Shown here: in pieces, positions 1 to 10,737 of the stretch
How positions within the stretch are numbered: the stretch's first letter is position 1
Layout: each line of letters begins with the position of its first letter
Assembly (NCBI GenBank): GCA_032717465.1
Contig: CM064670.1
Coordinates: 18,283,439 to 18,347,438, forward strand
DNA from: Coenobita brevimanus
Lineage: Eukaryota; Arthropoda; Malacostraca; Decapoda; Coenobitidae
Direction of reading: 5' to 3'
Length of the DNA stretch: 64,000 nucleotides
The notes under the pieces: model-generated
What the model saw: only the letters and a program-made list of their open reading frames with translations
Told to the model about the DNA's origin: nothing
Database searches by the model: none
Position numbers and translations under genes: made by a program

Positions 1-31
<31 letters not shown>
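1..31. repeat. (GA)n microsatellite
   Basis: Pure GA dinucleotide run at the window edge. It probably continues outside the window. Confidence 0.97.
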
Positions 32-32
<1 letters not shown>

Positions 33-1470
33 AGAGAAACTCGTGTTCATTCACCTGACTCTGGATATGAGTTAAGAAGCCCATTCCTGAGATCTAGCTT
101 ATCACCCGCCTCTTACGAACAGATGACTGATACCCCACAGCTGTCAAATCACCACCCTGGCACCAGTACTCTATTCACTGTAGCTAGGAGTATAATTGTC
201 GTCTCTCCATCATGAGTGCTGAGCTGTAGCAAATATGAACACTGAAACACGGTGCTAATCACAAAGAAATACTGTGAAAACGATGTAGGGCTGACCAGGT
301 ACGGGAAATAGGATGCCAAAGGGCGAAAATCTACGCCTATAGTTCATCCATTTTAACTTGGTGGCGATTTTCATCCCTCTTCAGCTTACGAGTATTTCCT
401 ATATCTCAATGGCAGAAGAAGACAATACTACAGCTCTACATCTTTTACAGTCCTTTCCACACGAATTTTCCGTGACTACCTCCACATTCCGGTGTTAATC
501 CCTTGTTACCTCTCAGCATTCCGGATCGATAAACGGCAATTTCACTCCCAGATGAAGTGAACAGAGTATAGTTAAAGAGAATGAACTAACACACATCTGG
601 TGCAGTAGCCTAAGGTATCGCATTCAGAACAGGTTTGAAGTTATAAGCAAGGGTGTTTTCACGACATGCCGGCGAGGCCTTATCTGATTGGTGTGGACGC
701 AGTGTTGCCAAAATTCCTTTAATGTTATCCTAGAGGAATTCTCCCTTGCAATGGTGGGGCATATAAACTTTTATTTACTCACTACCGCATCATCACGGTT
801 ATCAGCACCCAACTCCCACGATTATAAACGGAGTGGATGTCATCGAAAGGCAGAGTATAGGAAAAAAAAAAAAAAGAAAATGGAAAACCAACTGTTAAAG
901 TGCCCCCGAAAAAGTGGGTCAGTTGGGCCACACCTCCATTCACCCCGCACTGAAGCCTTCCAAATTCTCAGCACACACCACAGACAGTCCTTTAGGTAAC
1001 AGTACTTCTTTTGTTAGCCGTACCTTAAGTCTCTCTCTCTGTCAGGACGAAGGACATGTAGGTGGTGCAAGAGGCTACGTCAGTGTTCTGGCTTTCTCTT
1101 CGGTTATGGAGGCTTCCTAACATGTTTTCCTGCCCAGTTCATTTCTCTACAGGGCACTTTATTCACTTCGTTATCTATGCATCTTGTGTCGGTATTCAAT
1201 AAATATAAATAACGTAGCCAAAGAAACAACTAACTTCCCACTTCTGTCTGGAGAAAATTTACAAAGGGCAACATATACAATGAAAACCTTATTTTTACAA
1301 GTAAGTGTTCCAGATGCTTTGATTTTCCTGCTATGTATCCGTCAACAAATGTTCCGTACGTGGCAACAAGTGGGTTGGCAGAGGGTTAATGCCCCTCCCT
1401 GGAAGGCAACTAGCGAAAAATACAAACAAGAAGCCCAGGACCAGGAATGACCAACAGGTGACGACTAAGG
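32..1470. other. unassigned sequence upstream of LINE-alpha copy 1
   Basis: No gene is recognisable here. The stretch holds one Rep-B copy (about 340-545) and an A-rich run near 861. The short open frames lack recognisable domains. The last 100 bases may be 5' UTR of the LINE that follows, because no clear element boundary is visible. Confidence 0.5.
340..545 (+). repeat. Rep-B dispersed repeat, copy 1
   Basis: This copy shares an ordered set of motifs with three others in the window (12320-12560, 15249-15510, 38590-38815). The motifs are a TTAACTTGG-like start, a GATTTTC block, a TATTTC block, then TCTCAatGGCAGaA, then a CAATACTAC-GCTCTACATC block. The copies are diverged and no coding capacity is seen. 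Confidence 0.6.
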
Positions 1471-1474
1471 ACCG

Positions 1475-2370
1475 AACAAAGGACATGCTACGGATTGCGA
1501 CACGGAATGTAAGAGGTGTGAATGATGAGGTGAAAGAAAGAGAGAGAGATTGTCCCAGTGCTTGAGGGTGTAAAAGTGGACATTTGTGGCTTAACTGAGA
1601 CTAATCGGTGAGGTGAGACTGTGAGAGATTGGGATTATGGATGGAGTATATGTGCGGGAGTGAGTGAAAATGTGAGAACAAAAGAGGGAGTATGTATTGT
1701 CTTGTGCAAGACATGGAATGAGAAAATAAGAGAGTATGGATCAGTTGGTTCAAGGATTGTGTGGGTAAGACTGAAAGTGCGATTACAAATGTGGGCGACT
1801 GCGTGTGTGGATGCGCTGACGCAAGATCGTGCAAGCAGACTGAAAGAGTCCTGGAGAAATGTGGAAGAGTGCATGGAAAAGTCTGAAAGGAATGAGAGTG
1901 TTTTTGATTGGAGATATGATGGAAAAGTCGGGAATGTGAAGGTGGATGGAGTAGTTGGTGAGTGGGGTGTGCCTGCAGAAGTGGATAAGAATGACAGTGC
2001 TCTAGTGAACATTTGTGCAGGGAGGGGGTTGGTGATAGCCAACACCCTCTTTAGACACAAAATGATACACAGGTATACATGGCGAGTGATGAGAAGAATG
2101 GGTAGTGAACTGAATGTAAGGAGGACAATGTTTGATTATGTGTATGTGGATGACAGAATGAGAAGGTATGTAATGCATGAAACAGCATATAAAGGTTGGG
2201 GAAGTGGACTATCACCATTTCATGGTGGTGAAAGTCAAGGTTCAAACGCAGTGAGGAATAGACGGACAGAAGGACAGGAGGAAGTAGTCCATACAAGGAG
2301 GGTAGAAAGGCTGCAAGAGGATGGGAAAGACACAGAATATAAGAGAGAAGTGGACGAGCGATTGGGTTAA
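1475..2370 (+). pseudogene. LINE-alpha AP-like endonuclease domain, broken
   Basis: In the intact family this domain nicks target DNA to prime reverse transcription. The reading frame opens with MLRIATRNVRGVND, the usual start of AP-type endonucleases (RIATWNVRG), followed by KEREIVPVLEGVKVDICGLTET with the catalytic Glu of the TET motif. A stop lies near 1610 and the frame shifts into 1621-2370. Late motifs are LVIANTLFRHKMIHRYTW near residue 140 and DYVYVDDRMRRY near residue 175. The expected terminal SDHH motif is destroyed near 2210, where SDHH should stand the frame reads GLSPFHGG. The domain is therefore inactive. Confidence 0.8.
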
Positions 2371-2510
2371 TATGATTTGAAGCAGATGGGGGAGGTGAAA
2401 GGTGTGTGCAAGATATTCACAGAAAAAATCTGTGCAGCATGTAAGGTCCTGTGGGTAGAGTGGAGAAAAGACGAGAGGGGGTGCAAGGAACAGCATGATG
2501 TAATGAAGAG

Positions 2511-3614
2511 GTGAGACAAGCTGTGGCAGAAAAGAAGAAAGCATATAGTGAGTGGATGGGAAACAGAGACATGGAGGAAATTGAGAGACGGAGGAGAGAG
2601 ATATATGTAAAGAGGAAGAAAGAGGTGAAAATATTAGTAAGAGAGAGTAAGAAGAGAGTGGATGTGGAATTTGGAAGAAATTTGAATGTAAAGTGGAGGG
2701 AATGTAAGAAAAGGTTCTGGAAAAAGGTAAAGAGAGCTAGACAGGGTGATAAAGAAGTTAGCAGGGGAGTGAATGATAAAAATGGTAGATTGCTAGCGGA
2801 GGAGGAACAAAAAGTGAGAAGATGGAGAGAACACTTTAAGGAACTGTTAAACATTGAGAAGGAATGTAATGCTAGTATCAATGGCTGGGGAATGGCTGGG
2901 AGATGGAGGGTGATGAGAAGGGAGGAAGAAGTCAATAGGATGGAAGTAGTGGAAGCAATGAAAAAGTCAAAATGGGGAAAGCCCCAGGAATTGATGGAGT
3001 GTGTGGTGAAATGCTAGAGCATGGAGGAGAGATAGCAGTAGAATGGATGTGGAAGATGTGCAGATTGGCCTGGGAGGAAGGTAGAGTCCGGGAGGATTGG
3101 CAGTCAGGTATAACTACTTCCTTGTACCAAGGAAAAGGGCAAAAAGAAGTGTGTGGTAATCATAGGGGCATTTGTCTTCTGAGTGTATTAGGAAAAGTAT
3201 ATGGTAGGATACTTCTTGACAGAGTTACGGATATAACAGAGGAATTAGTTGAAGAAGAGCAGGGAGGTTTTAGGAAGGGAAGAGGCTGTATAGATCAGAT
3301 TTTCATTCTTAAGTCTTCAGCCGACAAGTTATTAGAGAATCGAAAGAAGCTGTATGCGGCCTTCATGGATTTGGAGAAAGCATATGACAGGGTGGATGGA
3401 CAATGAGTGGAAAATATTAAGAATATAACTGGAGTAAATGGAAAGTTGTTGAATGCAGTGAAGAGCGTGTATGTGGGTGCTAAGGCTGTAGTGCATGTGG
3501 ATAGCGAATCGAGTGAATTTTTCTGTCATAATGTTGGACTGAAACAGGGATGTGTCATGTCTCCATGGTTGTTCAGTCTGCATACTGATGGAGTCATAAA
3601 GGAGGTGCAAGGTA
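2511..3614 (+). pseudogene. LINE-alpha reverse transcriptase N-terminal half, broken
   Basis: A basic linker (2511-2970) leads into reverse transcriptase. The frame shifts near 2975, just before GKAPGIDGVCGEML, the first conserved RT block. The next blocks are NHRGICLLSVLGKVYGRIL, GGFRKGRGCIDQIF and AAFMDLEKAYDRVD, which carries the first catalytic Asp. A TGA at 3404-3406 interrupts the frame directly after DRVDGQ. GLKQGCVMSPWLF follows, and then the sequence is cut at 3614 by the LINE-beta insertion. The matching FADD block lies beyond the insertion, at about 5157-5168. Related copies sit at 21638 and 50031. Confidence 0.88.
3608..3614 (+). repeat. target-site duplication of LINE-beta, left copy (CAAGGTA)
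   Basis: CAAGGTA here is repeated at 5085-5091, exactly where the LINE-alpha reading resumes. Uninterrupted LINE-alpha copies near 22425 and 50184 have a single version of this site. Confidence 0.8.
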
Positions 3615-5031
3615 TATAAAATAAATTCAGAAACTGTATTAATACCTATAACTGAAACAGGTGAATGCAACAAAGTATATGGAAAAGAAATGATAAGACT
3701 GGCATCAGTATTAGGAGCAAAAATGAGCTCCATAACAATGGATTCATTAAGTAGAATGATAGTGGCAAAGAAAAATGAACTGATAATAGGGGAAATGAAG
3801 TTAACAAATATTTCAGGACGACATTATGGCCACTGAAACCAAAGAAAACATACAAGAAATAAATACCACAGAAGCATTTATAAAATTAAAAAGATTAATG
3901 AACAAAAAAATAAACATACATCACTGGCTGGAAACAGAATAGGCCTTCAAATAACGGAAAAGAAATACAGGAAATATCATCTCATAAATACCTAGGAAAA
4001 ATCATAGAAACACAAGGAAAACAAAAAGAATATATAGAAAATAGAACAATGCGATAATAGTAGCAAATGATAGTATGAACATAATAAACAGGAAAGAAAT
4101 GAATGAAAAGAGGATAACAATAGGATTAAAACTGTATAACATGTGTGGCACTAATTGGGGCAGAAGTATGGAAGAAACTGGAAAACCAGGAGGAAAAGGA
4201 ATTAAATAACATACAAACACAATACCTAACTAGGTTGCTGAAGGTGTCAAGAACACCATAATGTGCACTGTTATACGAAACAAAAGGAATGTAAATTGAG
4301 CATAAGATAAATCAGATGAAACTGAAATATTATATAGACCTGAAAAATAGACAAGAGGAGGCAATAGAGGTAAAAATCAAAAGTTATTGTGAGGAACATG
4401 AAAGAGAATATATTTAAGAAATACAGGCGATCAAAAATAAATATAACTAAAAATCTGGTGGGAATAGGAAAAAGTAAAATTTAAATTGCATAGGAAAAAT
4501 GAAGCAAATATTATGGAAGAAATGAGTAAGAAATGAGCAAAAGAAGTAAAGCAGAGATCCAGCCGATCAGGAAATGGGAAATGATATAGAAGAGCTAAAT
4601 TTTGAAAATGCTAGAATAATATATTATGGACCAGAATGACAGATGTAAGAGAAAATTTTAAGAAAAGGCACGAAAATAATTTGATATGCAACTTATCCCA
4701 AAAAGAAAAGAAAAATCAGATTCCTATATTAAACTGTGAAACATATCAAAATAAAAGAAGAGAATTAAAGGGAATAGATAATACTAATGAAATACTTAAA
4801 CAGAATAAATTAGAACCAGTAACAAAAAAAGTGAGAAAAAATGTTAAAAAAGAGATACAATCGTACAAATGATGAATGGATTTAACAAAAACAAGTTTGA
4901 GGAACAAAGACAAAATTAAAGAATAATAAAAAGGACGAGATGGGAAAAAATGAAAAAAATTACGATAATAGAAAACACTCAAGATAGCAGCCATCAGTTG
5001 GAGGACGAGCTCCTGGATGGGAGAAGGCGCC

Positions 5032-5084
<53 letters not shown>
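3615..5084 (+). mobile_element. LINE-beta 3' end nested inside LINE-alpha copy 1
   Basis: A roughly 1.47-kb, AT-rich, 5'-truncated LINE from a family different from LINE-alpha. Its left edge abuts the broken LINE-alpha reading frame. Its right edge is a (CAA)n tail, and the same 7-bp host sequence flanks both sides. This is the signature of target-primed reverse transcription into a pre-existing LINE-alpha copy. No other LINE-beta copy was noticed in the window. Confidence 0.8.
3950..4872 (+). pseudogene. LINE-beta post-RT region and degenerate zinc-finger-like C terminus
   Basis: Fragments in changing frames show the order typical of the region after the RT palm in LINE proteins. They are SHKYLGKIIETQGKQKEYIE near 3980, IGAEVWKKLEKQEEKELNNI near 4155, TRLLKVSRTP then LLYETKGM near 4230-4300, and RMTDVRENFKKRHENNLICN near 4632. 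The last stretch normally continues with a CPLC...H..C knuckle. Here the cysteines are only partly kept (an ICNLS core, then LNC), and stops interrupt the frame repeatedly. The assignment rests on motif order recognised by eye, so the clade is left open. Confidence 0.6.

Positions 5085-5087
<3 letters not shown>
5031..5087 (+). repeat. (CAA)n tail of LINE-beta
   Basis: Pure CAA repeat at the 3' end of LINE-beta, directly followed by the duplicated target site. It is best read as the retroposon tail. The polyglutamine frame that runs across it is a by-product. Confidence 0.85.
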
Positions 5088-5335
5088 GGTAGGGCAGTGC
5101 ATGTTGGAGCGGCCCTGATGAGAGAGGGCAGTGTTTGGAAACTTCCTGTACTGCTGTTTGCAGATGATACTGTATTGTTACGTGAAGACGAAGGGGAACT
5201 GCAAGGTTTGTTGAATGAGTTTGGGATAGGATGTAAGAAACGGAATCTATAGGTGAATATAAGGCGACGTGGAGGCGCTTTGTTTGTGGCCACTCCTTAC
5301 GGGATTAAGGTGTCTGGCAATAGATAGATAGATAG
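5085..5335 (+). pseudogene. LINE-alpha copy 1, resumed RT block and 3' end
   Basis: After the duplicated target the LINE-alpha frame continues as VGAALMREGSVWKLPVLLF, then ADDTVLLREDEGELQGLLNE. FADD is the central catalytic pair of the reverse transcriptase. After KKRNL a stop is reached, and the sequence jumps to the terminal part (RRGGALFVATPYGIKVSG), so about 700 bases present in other copies are missing. It ends in an ATAG tail. Confidence 0.88.
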
Positions 5336-5627
5336 TATTCGTCAAATTTTGAGAAGATACTTGTATCTCTGTCTGTACAAGACAATAATATAGTATAGTA
5401 TACGGTAAAAGTAGCTAAAGAAGAGGTACCATGGAGCCTCCGCAGGTAAAAGAAATTAGGATCTAGAAAGCAATTGCGAATCCGTTATATATATATATCT
5501 TTATACACTTCAATTATATTTTATTTCAGGGTTCTATAGGTAAGGCACGGGACAGTAATTTAGCGAGGGATCAGTAACACTATTTTATTATCATTAGTCT
5601 TACTACCGGTACCATCTATATTACAAG

Positions 5628-5664
<37 letters not shown>

Positions 5665-5780
5665 ATCTCTTCATACCCAGAAAATGAAAACAGTCTAGGA
5701 TAAGAAGCGATCATCAAACTATATAAGGAAATATGAATCTCTTCCATTCCTTCCTACAGAATATCTAGTTTTGTCCCAGC

Positions 5781-5812
<32 letters not shown>

Positions 5813-5990
5813 CCATATTCCCATTATCATAAACGAGATTGAGAGGATCAAGAAGCAGGAAAATAATAAAAACATAGTACGAGAACTATCGTTGGCGTGC
5901 CCAGCGAAAATAGGCCACACCCCACTCGCTGGTCATCCAAGCCTTCGAAATTCTGGACCTTTGCTGCTTTTGGGTACACTGGAGCAAATT

Positions 5991-5994
<4 letters not shown>
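5336..5994. other. non-coding stretch with short simple repeats
   Basis: No gene seen. It contains a (CT)n run at 5631-5660 and an (ATC)n run at 5782-5812. Confidence 0.7.

Positions 5995-6051
<57 letters not shown>
5995..6051. repeat. (TA)n microsatellite
   Basis: Pure TA run of about 57 bases. Confidence 0.97.
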
Positions 6052-6054
<3 letters not shown>

Positions 6055-7699
6055 TCACCTGGCGGAACTGGGTCACTATCACAACTTGAATCCAAGGTCG
6101 TGTTTGCATGAAATTCAATGAACCAGTTATTAGGCAGGAACGAGTCTTCTTTGTCACTGATGAAATCGATCCTTCATTCTGAGAACGTATGGCCATCAGA
6201 TCAAGGGGGTTAGGGGTCTTGGTCAGGTTAGAACGGACATGGTACCGTCCACCGCTGTACCCACATATGATACATAAGCAGTAATTCAACACCCCTGATC
6301 CGACAGACACCTGAACAAACATATGTAGCTATACTCTCACTTAACAAACAAGACGAGACAAACTTGGTATGAGTAGAGGGATTAAATAGTCTTAACTGGC
6401 GCTTGGAGTCCCACTGAACAAATAAGGCAAAACGGAACTAAAAAAAAAAAAAAAAAAAAACTGAGTTGATGAGATGTTCGGCAATGATGGGGTGATGTAT
6501 AAATACTGAACTATCAGGCGACATCATCAAGTTTCCCGCCTCCCATCCATAATGAGATCATCTGTCCATATCACACTGACTCCTTTCATGGGAATGTTGT
6601 TTTTTGTCTTTTCTATATCTTGATTTTATTTGCTTTAGGATTGACCATCGAACTGGAAGGGTTAGATGGCAGGTTGAAGAGGTTATTCCATTTTCACTGC
6701 CTTCTTCAATCAAAGTGGGGGACTTTATTTTTTAGCATTATTGTACACCACGCATGATGCAATGACTCAGACAATTTTGTTTTGTCTGGTTAAACTGAAC
6801 TCAACCTAACAGCATTACGTCACACCACCTGCAGGACTTCACAACAACTACGTCAACTGGTACTTACAAATCGGCCGTATAATCTTCGGAACGAATTCAT
6901 AATTGAAGACGTTCTGGCAGAAACGTGGGAGCAACTTGCACGCCGGGGCGCTGAAGTGGCAGCGATTTCCCGGCGGGAGAATAAGGTCCACGTGATGGCA
7001 GCGGGGATGGCACTGGGGCGTGAGAGATTGAGGAGGCACTGTGCCGTCACCACGCGGGTTTGGGAGAGCCGCACTCCCTCACCACACCCACTCACCCACT
7101 CCCTCTCATCCCGCCAACTACTCACTCTCACTGACGCAGCTTGGAACTGAGCTGTTCTGCCGTGCACCACGTGTGTTATCTTGGTAAAACAATTAGTCCT
7201 TTCAGGTCAGTTAGTTAAGTCGGCTTCTGTTTGTCACTTTACACTGACCTTGTTTTACGTAAATAAACTCCCTTTAGGCAAGGAAACATGTAGCTGGCAC
7301 CAGGAAGAGTTATTCTGCAAGGGGAATAAACTATTTCGGGTTAAGGGCTTCTTTCGCAGCAGTGCATGACAAGGGGTTTAGCTAAGACAGTATAAATTTA
7401 TCTGGTCGTAGCAATAATAAGAGGTCATCGTACTAAACGGTGAAGGAAATTACTTTACTATATAACACTGTTCATGAAACAGTCATCATCACATATCAGT
7501 ATGATCACTGTGTTTTTCATAATGAAACTGAAGACAGGAAGTGTGGAATAAAACGCTGTGTCGTGTGTCGTAATTTACAGTATGACACTAAGCAAAGGAA
7601 ACCATCATAATACATCCCTGATCTTTTCTTTATTTTAATTATCAAAAACTTCGAAACATTATTGGAAAAATATCGATCATATATTCAGGCGGGAAAAAG

Positions 7700-7703
<4 letters not shown>
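6052..7703. other. unassigned sequence with a GC-rich patch
   Basis: No recognisable gene. A MITE-T-like fragment (GATTTTATTTGCTTTAGGA then CGAACTGGAAGGGTTAGAT) lies at about 6597-6680. The patch 6920-7170 is clearly more GC-rich than its surroundings and contains two CACGTG boxes (near 6989 and 7167). It could be a promoter or first-exon region, but nothing else supports that. Confidence 0.4.
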
Positions 7704-7791
<88 letters not shown>

Positions 7792-7810
7792 GTGATGATG
7801 ATGGTGATGA
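7704..7810. repeat. (GAT)n microsatellite
   Basis: Trinucleotide array with a few GGT interruptions. The aspartate-rich open frame across it is a by-product of the repeat. Confidence 0.95.
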
Positions 7811-8089
7811 CGAAGAAAGAAAATCGTCTGGTCGTGTCAAGAATAAAATACAAAAAGACACTACGGTAGAAACTGGGTTAACCTTTTTAATACGATGATG
7901 TCCTATATTTTATGCTTGGTAAATCCAGACTATTTTCTTAAGCTTAAAGGGGTTTGGATTGGGAGAGGGAGTGGACATAGCCTTCAAGAACGCCTTCACT
8001 AGTGGGTGCTCTCATTAAGTATAAAACCGCCTGGTGGTAGTAATAATATGACGTCCTCAGGCTAAATTGGCTGAAGGCTGGTGGTGATG

Positions 8090-8630
8090 TCAGACGAAGT
8101 TATGTCGGCTAGTACATTGATGTCAAGTCTCTTCACAGGTGGCTAACAAGTCTGATCGTAAATGGACGTCAAATCTACTTTTAAATGGAGGTCTGATCTG
8201 CTCGTAGCTGATGTCAAGTCTGTAAGTGGATGGCAAGTTAGCTAAAAAAAATGGGTGTCAAGTCTGCTCAAAAATGGGTGTCAGGACTGCTCTTATGTGG
8301 GTGTCAATCTGCTGATGAGTGTCAAGTCTGCTCATAAATGGGTGTCAGGTTTGTTCATAAATCGATGTCAAATCTATTCGTTAACAGATGTCAAATATAA
8401 TCATAAATGAAATCGTCTACTCGTTAATAAAATAGTCTGCTGGAACGTGTAGATGGATATAGGGTATGCCCGTCAGTGAGGTTAAATTGTTGGTGACTTG
8501 ATATCAGTCTGGTTGTAAATGGATGTGAAAACTGCTGGTAAATGGATGATAAGTCTACTCGTAAATGGAAGTCAAGTCTGCCTGTAAACGGATGTCAAAT
8601 ATGCTGGTAAACGGATGTCAGGTAAATACT
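8090..8630 (+). repeat. degenerate minisatellite, about 23-bp unit
   Basis: Diverged tandem units built on GTCAAGTCTGCTCATAAATG (TCATAAATGGGTGTCAAGTC in rotated phase), roughly 20 units. Unit length varies by a base or two and many units carry substitutions, so the array is old. No coding capacity. Confidence 0.8.
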
Positions 8631-8771
8631 CTTTGACGGTATCTGGTGTGTAGGGAGTGAGGATGGTGGCGGTTCTGTGCGTTATATTAATACCTGCAGT
8701 GTCACTTGCCAGAACGCGGCTAACCACACACATATACACACAGGCACTCACCCTCACCCTCACCCCCCCCA

Positions 8772-8898
<127 letters not shown>

Positions 8899-9035
8899 CT
8901 TCAGTCGCTTCACAATTTCCACAGGACGCTCGTTCTTATCCTTGCCTTACGAAGCCTAGCCTAACTTAAATATGCAGAACGCTTTCTTAATCTGACAAGC
9001 TGTTGATTCCATTAGTATTCAGCGCGCGCGCGCAG

Positions 9036-9036
<1 letters not shown>

Positions 9037-9089
<53 letters not shown>
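9037..9089. repeat. (AC)n microsatellite
   Basis: AC repeat preceded by a short GC-dinucleotide run (9022-9032) and followed by a (CT)n run near 9119-9134. Confidence 0.95.
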
Positions 9090-9091
<2 letters not shown>

Positions 9092-9464
9092 GCATACATA
9101 TGCACGTGCACACAGACTCCTCTCTCTCTCTCTCTTCAGTACCATATCGTCCAGTACTGTGATTTTTGCCACCACCAGACAGGTATTCACAGCAACCCAA
9201 TTTCAGTCCCTTCAGTACCATGACAAGATACAGTACTTCGTGTTCTCGCTTGCCAACTTGCATACAACGATTTGTCTGTTTAAATTATGCAGTCCTCTAT
9301 GCGGCACATCATTGATAAAAACTAAGGATGCTTTACATCAGACTTGTGTATATTGTGGAGATTACCCGCTTCAGTAATCTGTGACTTGTAGACGTTATTT
9401 TTTTTTTTTTCCACGGCAGGGTTCCCAGTAGTTTCTTCAAGTCCATGACGGCGTGTACTGCATA

Positions 9465-9960
9465 TTTACCTCCGCCAACGAAATTGGAAGAGATTATGTA
9501 TTCACCTATGCTTGTCTGTTTGTCCACACGATATCTGCAAAAGTTCTCATTGAATTTCAATAAAATTTTGTGGAAGGGTGGGCCATGGGTGAAGAAAAAA
9601 TTGATTAAATTTTGGGGCGGCTCGGGTTCCGGATCCGAAGTGTTCCACACATTATCTCCAAAAGTTTTCAGTGAATTTCAGTGAAATTTTGTCGAACGAT
9701 GGGCCATGGGCCAAGAAAGAACTGATAAAATTTCGGGGCGGATTCTGATCCGGATCCTATGTATCCCGCACAATATCTCCAATTGTTCACAATGACTTAC
9801 AATAAAATTTCGTGGATGAATGGGCCATGGATCAAGGAACAATTGATGCAATTTAGGAGCGGATCCGGATCCTATGTACTGCACAGTATATCTCCACGAA
9901 TTCGCATCCCGATCGTTTTTAATGACAATGGCGTTAGCGAAGGTATGCGCTCTGTGAGTG
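9465..9960 (+). repeat. tandem repeat, about 118-bp unit, three units
   Basis: Units start at 9531, 9652 and 9773, each with an ATATCTcCAA-like block. Then come a GAATTTCAatAAAATTT block, GGGCCATGG, a CAATTGATtAAATTT block, GGGGCGG and a CCGGATCC block. A partial fourth unit starts near 9887. The pattern resembles short repeats common in marine invertebrate genomes and shows no coding constraint. Confidence 0.8.
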
Positions 9961-10347
9961 CTTTCTAGGTTATTCTTGCAACCACCAGACAACGTTCGAT
10001 GTTTATGAAGAGAACGCTATTGAGAGTATCAGCTGCAATCTTTACCACCCCCTTCAATGACGCTATTTTCTTGATTTGCACTGATGGTGCCATCTTCACA
10101 TGACTCGATTCGGCTCTGGGAAACCTTCCTTTTTTTTTTAATGAAGTTGTAAATGAAGGCTGTAAAAACCTCTCCAGCTCATGAAGCCCTTCTAATGCAG
10201 AATAAATTTGTCTGATGGCATCAAGAAAAAGAAGAAAAAAAAATAACAATTCAGTAGCATGGCGTATTGTACATTGTTTTCCTACCACCAGAGATTTTTA
10301 TTCGGCACACGAGAGAGTCAGGGGTAAATTTATTCTTACTGAGAGAG

Positions 10348-10350
<3 letters not shown>

Positions 10351-10419
<69 letters not shown>
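10351..10419. repeat. (TG)n microsatellite, left flank of SINE-1
   Basis: Pure TG run. Read on the minus strand it is an AC run at the 3' side of the SINE-1 element. Confidence 0.95.
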
Positions 10420-10422
<3 letters not shown>

Positions 10423-10677
10423 TCACCAGGTCGGTCAGGATCACTTGATGGTCGTGATGGTCAGCTTTTACTCGTACCCTCCCGGAAAGGAGCTGAGAGC
10501 TCATATAGTCCGATCTAAGGGCAAGGCTGTGACCTTCACACAAGCACACACCCATCCCCTTGCTCAAGGGGGACAGTAACCACCCACTTCGTCAGTGAAA
10601 CTTTTCGGAACCTGAGCGAGGCGCGAACTCCCGTCCACCAGTTGGCAAGCGGGAACGTTACCAGTGCACCAGCGAGC

Positions 10678-10678
<1 letters not shown>
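10420..10678 (-). mobile_element. SINE-1, tRNA-derived SINE
   Basis: On the minus strand the 5' end reads as a tRNA-like head. An A-box-like TGGTGCACTGG lies near 10660-10671, and a B-box-like GAGTTCGCGCC lies about 40 bases downstream near 10622-10633. Between them is an anticodon-stem-like GC-rich segment. A roughly 190-base unrelated body follows and ends at an AC run. Both sides of the element are TG/GT arrays, so any target-site duplication is masked. Transcription by RNA polymerase III is inferred only from the boxes. Confidence 0.65.

Positions 10679-10733
<55 letters not shown>
10679..10733. repeat. (GT)n microsatellite, right flank of SINE-1
   Basis: Pure GT run abutting the 5' end of SINE-1. 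With the matching run at 10351-10419, it suggests that the SINE inserted into a TG array. Confidence 0.95.

Positions 10734-10734
<1 letters not shown>

Positions 10735-10737
<3 letters not shown>

Larger units (their letters stand above)
1471..5335 (+). mobile_element. LINE-alpha copy 1 (non-LTR retrotransposon), interrupted and decayed
   Basis: This is the longest LINE-alpha copy in the window. An AP-type endonuclease is followed by a reverse transcriptase of the RTE-like broad type; the exact clade is not assignable by eye. The copy is split by LINE-beta (3615-5084), resumes at 5085-5091 with the duplicated target CAAGGTA, and then has an internal deletion near 5255. The deletion joins the region just after the FADD catalytic motif directly to the 3' terminus. 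The end carries the family's conserved 3' motif (GGATTAAGG-GTCTGGC) and an ATAG tetranucleotide tail. Frameshifts and stop codons show it is dead. Confidence 0.88.

Noticed and set aside
4950..5252. Polyglutamine protein across the CAA repeat
   Set aside because: The frame joins a LINE-beta tail to a LINE-alpha fragment across a target-site duplication, so it is an insertion artefact.
7662..7898. Open frame encoding a long aspartate run
   Set aside because: It is carried by the (GAT)n array; the flanks give no domain.
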